This document shows, piece after piece, positions 58,079-64,000 of a stretch of 64,000 nucleotides of DNA. The number at the start of each line of letters is the position of its first letter. Position 1 is the first letter of the stretch. Below the pieces are notes generated by a model that saw nothing but the letters and a program-made list of their open reading frames with translations, was not told the DNA's origin and searched no databases. A program made the position numbers and the translations under genes. Source of the stretch: Burkholderiales bacterium (GTDB lineage Bacteria; Pseudomonadota; Gammaproteobacteria; Burkholderiales; UBA11063); NCBI GenBank assembly GCA_020697255.1, contig JAJFBE010000008.1, positions 62,001-126,000 on the forward strand, written 5' to 3'.

Positions 58079-58617
58079 ATGAATGAAATATTACAATTTG
58101 ATGATTTTCCGGTTCGCCGGGTTTATGATGAAAAAAAGCAGGCATGGTATTTTTCTGTAACAGATGTAATGCATGTATTATTACATCCGGCAGATTATCA
58201 AACTTCCAGAAAGTATTGGAATAAATTGAAATCACGGTTAAATAAAGAGGCAGTCAGTCGGTGACAAATTGTCACCGACTGAAATTGACGGCGGGAGACG
58301 GCAAGCAATATTTAACTGATGTTGCAAATATTAAAACATTACTCAGGATAATCCAATCCGTGCCAAGTCCAAAGGCTGAACCAATTAAGTTATGGTTGGC
58401 TAAAGTTGCATATGAACGTCTTCAAGAGTCAGTAGACCCGGAGCTTTCACTAAATCGGGCGCGAGAAAATTGGCAACAACATGGGCGGAGTGAAAAGCGG
58501 ATACAGCAACGTATGACCGGGCAAGAAACCAGAAATAAATTAACGGACTATTGGAAAGAACACGGTGTTGAAAAAAGTAGCGAGTTGCGGGGGCAGGATT
58601 TGAACCTACGACCTTAG
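58079..58617 (+). pseudogene. BRO-N/DinD-like phage antirepressor, frameshifted and truncated
   Basis: The first part (58079-58263) encodes EILQFDDFPVRRVYDEKKQA, a BRO-N domain as in phage antirepressors and DinD. The frame then stops, but adding one G to the GG at 58249-58250 gives ...KEGSQSVTNCHRLKLTAGDG and joins the second part (ending 58617: IQSVPSPKAEPIKLWLAKVA, then LTDYWKEHGVE). The C-terminus is cut by the partial tRNA copy; the last ~10 apparent residues (GQDLNLRP) are antisense tRNA. So the gene carries both a single-base deletion and a truncation. Confidence 0.85.
58254..58282. repeat. 29-base inverted repeat within the antirepressor gene
   Basis: Arms TCAGTCGGTGACAA and TTGTCACCGACTGA, perfect 14-bp complements around a single A, immediately after the site of the frameshift. 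Confidence 0.85.
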
Positions 58618-58630
58618 GGTTATGAGCCCG
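58585..58630 (-). repeat. Partial initiator tRNA copy (attachment-site-like)
   Basis: 46 bases match the 3' half of tRNA-fMet (60588-60633), from the anticodon stem to the acceptor end, with a single mismatch at 58616. Same orientation, 2003 bases apart. A duplicated tRNA 3' end is the usual footprint of a tyrosine-integrase element. No integrase gene lies between the copies. Confidence 0.85.
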
Positions 58631-58801
58631 TGTTAGTGGTTGCATAATTCTTTGTGTTCATTCAAGTTATTCTATTTTAAAATATTCTCTGGGGCTAAAA
58701 TGGGGCTTTTAAATTAGTCATTTTCGCACTCGTACGCAACACAGCTCAACTAATTTAAACAATTTTTTGAATAATACCTTTTCCAGGTCAATTGGTTAAA
58801 A

Positions 58802-60301
58802 CTAGAGCCATTCTTCGAATTTTGATAGTTTATCAAATATCGTTTGTAATTGTGGATATATATCTCGGTACACTGGGTACAACCTTTTATAGGTAGCAAT
58901 TCCCACTTTGTCTGGAATAATAGTTTCATTCTTCTTAACTAAAGCATTACATGCTTCTGGTACATTTGACCAAGCTTCCGCCCCTACTGCACCTAATATT
59001 GCTGCTCCAAACGCTGCACCTTCATTTGAATTAATAGTATAAAGAGTTGCGCCCATAATTTCTGCAATAATATTTTTCCAAAGCAAACTGTTAGCTGCTC
59101 CACCACTAATCATTATGGATATAGGGTCTATTCCAAGTGATTTGATTAAGTCTAACACATCACGTAAACTGAAAGCCACTCCTTCTAATACAGCGCGTAC
59201 CATATGTGATAAATTATGACGTAGAGTTAATCCAACAAAATTACCTCTAGCAAAAGGGTCTGAATAAGGATGCCTTTCGCCTGATAAATATGGAGTAAAT
59301 AATAGCCCGTTACTTCCCCGAGAAATATTACTGGCTAATAAATCTAAATCTGGGTAATCTACACCTGGAGTAATATTGTCTCTAAACCATCTTAAGCTTC
59401 CTGCAGCGCTCATAGTTACCCCCATGTTAAACCAATATCCAGGAATAGCATAACAAAATGTATTTACACGACCTTTAGGGTCCGGGTTATAGCTATCTGT
59501 TGCCGATAAAATAACACCCGAAGTACCAATGGTAAGGCTTAGCATGTCTTTCTTGATAACTCCGCTGCCTACACTTTGAGCTGGCTGATCTCCAGCACCA
59601 CCAACAATCAAAGTGCCAGCAATTAAACCTGTTTCAATAGAAGCATCAACACTTACAGTAGCAGATACCTCAGGTGACTCACATAATTTAGGCAAAATAT
59701 TATATGTAAGGTCAAATTCCTGCAACAAAACATCAGACCATGTGCGCTTTGCTATATCCATTAGTCCAATACCAGATCCATCGGAAACATCGGTTATATA
59801 CTTACCACTTAAACAAAATCGAATATAGTCTTTAGGTAATAAAATATGAGCAATTTGATTATAACAATCTGGTTCGTGTTTTTTTAACCATAATAATTTT
59901 GTGATTAAAAAACATGGAAATAAATTACTACCAATATGTTCAAGTATGAATTGGGCACCAAATGTCTTTGTTATGCTCTCACATTCTAAGCTACTTCGTC
60001 CATCATTCCATAAAATTGCTGGACGTAGTACTTTACCATGTTTATCTAGAATAACCAAACCATGCATTTGACCAGTTAACCCAATTGATGCAATTTTATT
60101 AGCCGGAATTTCTTTTAAAACATCTTTAATTGCATTGAGTGTAGCCTGCCACCATTCATGTGGATGTTGTTCTGACCATAAGGGCTTTGGTGTTTGTAGT
60201 GTATGTAAGTATGACTTACAAGACTTTGCAATGCCTTTTTCATCAATTGCCAGTACTTTAGATGCAGTTGTACTAACATCTATTCCAAGAAAATAACTCA
60301 T
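58802..60301 (-). CDS. xylB: Xylulokinase
   Basis: FGGY-family kinase phosphorylating D-xylulose to the 5-phosphate. The ATG at 60301 (MSYFLGIDVSTTASK) is chosen because AAGG lies 8 bases upstream, giving 499 residues. Motifs: GIDVSTTASKVLAID (phosphate-binding), IGLTGQMHGLVILDKHG (xylulokinase-type QMHG), DVSDGSGIGLMDI, GGAGDQPAQSVGSGVI and ISGGAANSLLWKNIIAEIMG. QMHG and length favour XylB over glycerol or gluconate kinase. No xylose isomerase or transporter is nearby. It is the only gene between the two tRNA-fMet sequences, suggesting arrival on an integrated element. Confidence 0.9.
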   Translation of the reverse strand: MSYFLGIDVSTTASKVLAIDEKGIAKSCKSYLHTLQTPKPLWSEQHPHEWWQATLNAIKDVLKEIPANKIASIGLTGQMHGLVILDKHGKVLRPAILWNDGRSSLECESITKTFGAQFILEHIGSNLFPCFLITKLLWLKKHEPDCYNQIAHILLPKDYIRFCLSGKYITDVSDGSGIGLMDIAKRTWSDVLLQEFDLTYNILPKLCESPEVSATVSVDASIETGLIAGTLIVGGAGDQPAQSVGSGVIKKDMLSLTIGTSGVILSATDSYNPDPKGRVNTFCYAIPGYWFNMGVTMSAAGSLRWFRDNITPGVDYPDLDLLASNISRGSNGLLFTPYLSGERHPYSDPFARGNFVGLTLRHNLSHMVRAVLEGVAFSLRDVLDLIKSLGIDPISIMISGGAANSLLWKNIIAEIMGATLYTINSNEGAAFGAAILGAVGAEAWSNVPEACNALVKKNETIIPDKVGIATYKRLYPVYRDIYPQLQTIFDKLSKFEEWL

Positions 60302-60343
60302 ATGCATTACCTTTTTAATACTTTTACATAAATGTCTTTTCAA

Positions 60344-60584
60344 AAATTAACCTGTACTGAATTATACCTGAGTTCTAGTGCGAAATGCAGAAAACCCTAT
60401 GTTCATTGTTTTGAGAAAGTTTGATGCTGCCGGCAGGCAAAAAAATCTTTATTCAATTTTGGTTTTGGTCATGGCTTAATACGAACGAATTAATTGAACT
60501 TAAATAAATAAACGTTAATTTTAAAAGAAATTTATAAGTTAGTTGCTGAATTGTTGGGAATGCTTCATTTTACAAGGAGTTTAA
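60344..60584. other. Gene-free spacer
   Basis: 241 bases between xylB and tRNA-fMet. I see no ORF, clear promoter or terminator here. It would be the tRNA-proximal end of the proposed integrated segment. Confidence 0.5.
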
Positions 60585-60661
<77 letters not shown>

Positions 60662-60972
60662 ATAGATAAGCCATTATTATGTCATGCCTACACCAAATTT
60701 GTCAAATATATCTTATTGTTTTTTTGTATTTCCTAACTATTTATGGTTTTAATTCATAAGTTAATTATTTAAAAAAGCCCGATTTTTCCCTCAATATTCA
60801 TCTCTACAAACTACAATAAATTATTCCACATAACCTGTTGATTTGGCTAATTATTTGACAACAACTTAAATGGTTAAAAATAATTTTCAAGGCGATTTCC
60901 GCGTTATTGTTACATTTCCTCCCGTAAGTGCTAAGTGGTACTTAATAAATAATTTAATGTTCGGGAGGACAA

Positions 60973-61617
60973 ATGTTACGAGCAATAATCAAAGCCTTAA
61001 TTCCAAGTAAAGAGGATATGTTTTACACCTTCTTTGAAGAAGGCAGAGCAAACACACAAACAGCGGCAAAAAATCTTCTATATACATTAATGCATATAGA
61101 AGAAGATAGTAAGCAATCTATTCTTCAGGGAAGAGACTTAAAAGCAAATGCAAACCTGGTAAATAAAAAAACTTTGGAGCTATTAAATAATATATTTATA
61201 ACTTCAATGGATAGGGGCGATATACAAGATTTATCCGGCAAATTAAATAAACTAACCAAATTAATTATAAAAATTCATTCCAAACTCACGATCTATAACA
61301 TCGATGCCCAATCTGATGATTGCCTGATTAAAAATGCTACCACGCTGTTACAAATAACCGAGAAAATCGGCTATTGTATTACCGCATTAAAACTCAGGGA
61401 TACCAATAAAATTTTACCAACTATTGAAGAAATACATGAGCTGGAAGAAAATAGTATTGAAGATTTTAAATTTGCTATCAATGAAATCTATTCTAACAAA
61501 TTTGATTCATTGATGGTCATAAAACTTAAAGAAATATACAAGAATATTGATAAAGCTATAGAGCTTAGCGTTAATGTGGCAGAGCTTATATTACAAATTT
61601 CTATTAAAAATATTTAG
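60973..61617 (+). CDS. DUF47/PhoU-like regulator of the Pit transporter
   Basis: A 214-residue, fully helical protein of the DUF47 (PhoU-domain) family. It opens RAIIKALIPSKEDMFYTFFE and contains DRGDIQDLSGKLNKLTKLII, the typical DUF47 segment with the metal-binding acidic residues, and HELEENSIEDF. GGGAGGAC lies directly before the ATG. It is 10 bases upstream of pit, the usual arrangement, and is thought to modulate Pit activity. No Pho box was found by eye upstream. Confidence 0.9.
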   Translation: MLRAIIKALIPSKEDMFYTFFEEGRANTQTAAKNLLYTLMHIEEDSKQSILQGRDLKANANLVNKKTLELLNNIFITSMDRGDIQDLSGKLNKLTKLIIKIHSKLTIYNIDAQSDDCLIKNATTLLQITEKIGYCITALKLRDTNKILPTIEEIHELEENSIEDFKFAINEIYSNKFDSLMVIKLKEIYKNIDKAIELSVNVAELILQISIKNI

Positions 61618-61627
61618 GAGGAAATGA

Positions 61628-62620
61628 ATGAGTATCCCAATATTTGCAATTGTATTAATTACAGTTGCACTTTTATTTGAATTTAGCAACGGGCTTCATG
61701 ATACAGCAAATGCTGTAGCAACTTCAATTGCTACTAAATCGCTAACACCAGTTCAGGCAATTACAATTTCAGCGGTATTTAATTTAATTGGCGCTCTAAG
61801 TGGCACAGCCGTAGCTATAACTATTGTCAAAGGCTTTGCCGATCCTATGCTTGCGACACCAATTGTAATTTTTTGTGCATTAATTTCAGCAATTAGCTGG
61901 AATGTTTTGACAGCATATTTTGGCATACCTTCTAGTTCCTCACATGCATTAATTGCCGGATTGGTAGGCGCGATTTTATTTAAAGCAGGCCTTGCTGCAA
62001 TAAATTTTAGTACAGTTTTACATAAGGTTATTTTGCCTATGCTTATTTCGCCAATGCTTGGCTTTTGCATTGCGCTACTTATCCTAATTATTATTTATAA
62101 CTTGCTTAGGGTTAATTCAAAGCCGTACAAGGTAAATAATTTTATGCGCGAGATACAAGTGCTCTCAACCGCATTTCTATCTTTTAGCCATGGTACCAAT
62201 GATGCACAAAAAACCATGGGAATTATTACATTGGTTCTATTTAATTATCATCTCATCCAGAGTGTATCCGTTCCCAAGTGGGTGGTTTTTGCCTGTGCAT
62301 TATGCATGGCTTTAGGCACTTTTTATGGTGGAATAAAAATTATAAAAACACTAAGTACTAAAGTATCTAAATTAAGACCGGCTAGTGGTATTGCAGTCGA
62401 GTTAAGTTCAGCACTTATTCTTTTTGCCGGCTCCAGATTAGGGATTCCGCTTAGTACCACACATGCGGTATCTGGCTCAGTAATGGGAGCAGGAAGTCTT
62501 AGAGGCAATAACTGGAGCGTTGTTAAAAATATGGTTGTTGCCTGGGTTTTAACTATACCGGTTTGTATTTTTTTGTCGGGAATTTTTCTAAAAATATGTA
62601 TGTTGTTTAATTTTTTATAG
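61628..62620 (+). CDS. pit: Low-affinity inorganic phosphate transporter Pit
   Basis: Proton- or cation-coupled phosphate/metal-phosphate transporter. The 330-residue protein has 10 or so helices and the two inverted-repeat signatures: FSNGLHDTANAVATSIATKS near residue 20 and FSHGTNDAQKTMGIITL around residue 185, plus SSSHALIAGLVGA and STTHAVSGSVMGAG. These are diagnostic for the PiT family; length matches the short, single-domain form common next to DUF47. GGAGGAA precedes its ATG. Likely co-transcribed with the DUF47 gene and perhaps with the barrel gene that follows by 9 bases. Confidence 0.95.
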   Translation: MSIPIFAIVLITVALLFEFSNGLHDTANAVATSIATKSLTPVQAITISAVFNLIGALSGTAVAITIVKGFADPMLATPIVIFCALISAISWNVLTAYFGIPSSSSHALIAGLVGAILFKAGLAAINFSTVLHKVILPMLISPMLGFCIALLILIIIYNLLRVNSKPYKVNNFMREIQVLSTAFLSFSHGTNDAQKTMGIITLVLFNYHLIQSVSVPKWVVFACALCMALGTFYGGIKIIKTLSTKVSKLRPASGIAVELSSALILFAGSRLGIPLSTTHAVSGSVMGAGSLRGNNWSVVKNMVVAWVLTIPVCIFLSGIFLKICMLFNFL

Positions 62621-62629
62621 GAGTGTTTT

Positions 62630-63493
62630 ATGAGTTTTAAACAGAAACTTTTAATTGTTACGGTAATATTTTGTGCTTTATGGATGAATCAGTCAGGAGC
62701 TACCGGAATAAATGCAAATGAGGTATCACAAACTACAAAGGAACAAACAGAGTCGTACGTGCTGCAGCAATATTCAGGAGTGCAGGGCACGGCGCCAAAA
62801 CATGACACGGTTTCAAGTAGCGGGGCGGCTTTTGAGCTGTTACCAAATGGTACTAATGTTTATGGATTCTTTTCACAAACGTTGGCAAATGATATTTATT
62901 ATGAAGCCAGGCTTTATGGAAGATATAATTATGTAACAGCAAACCCCAATATCCCGGGAATACCTGCCTCTGATGAAAATCCACCGCTGGGTTATGGTAT
63001 TGTAGGCATTTTAGGTTATAATTTTCATCCTAATTCATCCGTTGATATCACCCCGTATGTGCGCTTAAATGCGTATAACAATATGGGGCCGGTTTATGCC
63101 GATACAGATGGTGATTATATACATTCAACAACATACGCGCTTCTTTTAGGGGGTAAATTGGTATTTAAGGCTACATCGGTTTTTTCTCCATTTATAAATA
63201 TTTGGAGCGGGTTTCAAACTAATGATTTGGTAGGGTCATATCCAAATGCAACAACGCATAATAACAATACACTGATTTCGGGGACGCTAAATCAGTGGGC
63301 TACGACTTATGAAATAGGCATGGGTACCAGGCTTTCGGAACATATTACCTTAACCCCATACTGGCAGTACACTACAACATTTAATTACCCAAATAACTCG
63401 GCCTCTTTAGCGATTAATCAGGGGGGGTTAAGTCAAAGTGATCTGACTGGTACAGCGCAAGCGTTTGGTTTAAAACTGGGTGTGGCATGGTAG
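62630..63493 (+). CDS. Predicted outer-membrane barrel protein, copy B
   Basis: A 287-residue exported protein (signal peptide before ATGINANEV), paralogous to the protein at 52.8 kb over the whole mature length. Identical blocks include FSQTLANDIYYEARLYGRYN and YVTANPNIPG; differences concentrate in loops. It ends FGLKLGVAW, a barrel-type terminal strand. GGAG lies 5 bases before the ATG, 9 bases after pit, so it may be co-expressed with phosphate uptake. Specific transport function unknown. Confidence 0.65.
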   Translation: MSFKQKLLIVTVIFCALWMNQSGATGINANEVSQTTKEQTESYVLQQYSGVQGTAPKHDTVSSSGAAFELLPNGTNVYGFFSQTLANDIYYEARLYGRYNYVTANPNIPGIPASDENPPLGYGIVGILGYNFHPNSSVDITPYVRLNAYNNMGPVYADTDGDYIHSTTYALLLGGKLVFKATSVFSPFINIWSGFQTNDLVGSYPNATTHNNNTLISGTLNQWATTYEIGMGTRLSEHITLTPYWQYTTTFNYPNNSASLAINQGGLSQSDLTGTAQAFGLKLGVAW

Positions 63494-63506
63494 GCAAGTG
63501 AATGTA

Positions 63507-64000
63507 CTAGAGCTTATGGTTTATGAATAAATTTACCATCTCTAATTCTTCATCTGCTAGTGTTTGTAAAATTTTAACCAGGCTTGTTTTATGTGAAATT
63601 ATAGGTTTATTTCTATTATTGGCTTTACGATTAATCATAATACAGGCCCATTCAAGTTTAGATAAAATCATTTGCCGGATTTTAGGTGCTTCTGTACCTA
63701 TCTTTCCGGTAAAAACTAGACCGTCTAATCCACCTAATAACGTAGCGCACATGGTAAGCTTGCTGGCTATTTCGAGAGTATAAAAGTCAATGTCTGTAAA
63801 TGCTGAGCTGTTCTTTTGGATAAGTTTATTTATATCCTCGTGGATATAATTTATTGTTTTGGGTTTTGCTACAATATTCTGTGTAACCAAGCTTTTGCCT
63901 TTCTTTATTCCGCAAATACCAGTTAGCTTATCCAGATTAATAATCAACCAGTAACCCCTAGATAGCTTTTTGTCTACCAATGAATTTAATTTGTGGGCAA
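63507..64000 (-). CDS. Acetate/propionate kinase-like C-terminal part (partial)
   Basis: The frame is open to the window edge, so the N-terminal part lies outside. The visible ~164 residues match the C-terminal half of acetate kinase: LDKLTGICGI (counterpart of the NKxSGLLGISG segment), TLLGGLDGLVFTGKIGTEAPKIRQMIL (G-x-D-A-L-V-F-T-G-G-I-G-E-N family motif), SKLEWACIMINRKANN and TLADEELEMVN. In the family motif GIGEN the Glu that helps bind magnesium is replaced (here KIGTE). It may be a diverged paralogue. It converges with the barrel gene. Confidence 0.75.
   Translation of the reverse strand, partial: AHKLNSLVDKKLSRGYWLIINLDKLTGICGIKKGKSLVTQNIVAKPKTINYIHEDINKLIQKNSSAFTDIDFYTLEIASKLTMCATLLGGLDGLVFTGKIGTEAPKIRQMILSKLEWACIMINRKANNRNKPIISHKTSLVKILQTLADEELEMVNLFINHKL

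Noticed and set aside
58583-58617. C-terminus GQDLNLRP of the antirepressor ORF as real protein sequence
   Set aside because: These codons are the antisense of the tRNA-fMet 3' half, a well-known annotation artefact.
60800-60972. Pho box upstream of the DUF47-pit pair
   Set aside because: No convincing pair of CTGTCAT-like repeats was found.

Overview
The window is one contiguous piece of a low-GC chromosome from a Gram-negative proteobacterium. Type II secretion, LPS-core transfer (waaA/waaC), fur divergent from bamE, ISC-type ferredoxin, glutathione synthetase, RNase E divergent from rluC, phasin, pdxJ and acpS are all present. This mix, especially the phasin with HemJ and fur/bamE, best fits a low-GC betaproteobacterium, possibly Neisseriales-like. 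The gammaproteobacteria cannot be excluded from sequence reading alone.

Layout. 1-5.1 kb: a type II secretion operon on the minus strand (gspC-D-E-F, gspF cut by the window edge). 5.2-9.2 kb: fur/bamE divergent pair, ferredoxin, zinc-type CDF exporter, then a minus-strand housekeeping group (YbgC thioesterase, HemJ, VOC protein, SSB). 9.4-17 kb: a glycogen locus, with pullulanase-like enzyme and glgB on the minus strand facing away from glgC-glgA on the plus strand. 17-22.4 kb: Cys-paired beta-propeller, Na+/H+ antiporter, FAD oxidase, gshB and an outer-membrane barrel. 22.5-30.3 kb: accessory region with unknown secreted proteins, a decayed insertion sequence, an MHS-type transporter beside a LuxR-type regulator, a 0.7-kb gene-free stretch full of nested inverted repeats, and a secreted phosphoesterase. 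30.4-34.7 kb: M48 peptidase, D-amino-acid lyase family protein, waaA and waaC. 34.7-35.3 kb: a very AT-rich gap from which genes diverge, bracketed by two identical 16-bp parS-like palindromes; I propose this is at or near the chromosome origin. 35.3-50.4 kb: fpr, rsmB, a Schlafen/AlbA-type regulator, an unknown gene with an elaborate hairpin leader, cysS, RNase E/rluC, gyrB, phasin and acpS. 50.4-56 kb: mpg, gst, pdxJ, an outer-membrane protein, an SDR, an NlpC/P60 hydrolase that appears to start at AUA, and a DUF2975/Xre pair. 56.1-60.7 kb: a decaying accessory segment with two single-base frameshifted genes, a truncated ISAs1-type IS, a BRO-type antirepressor and xylulokinase, between a partial copy of initiator tRNA and the intact tRNA-fMet. 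60.9-64 kb: a DUF47/Pit phosphate uptake pair, a second copy of the outer-membrane protein family, and a C-terminal piece of an acetate-kinase-like protein.

What stands out: (i) the origin-like region with its parS-like pair; (ii) a promoter plus four-hairpin leader with a sequestered ribosome-binding site in front of a gene of unknown function; (iii) a large nested hairpin directly after a -10-like box at 28.5 kb, which may be an uncharacterised RNA; (iv) the probable AUA start codon; (v) a family of inverted-repeat elements sharing one terminal core. No CRISPR array, intact prophage or classical defence island was seen.
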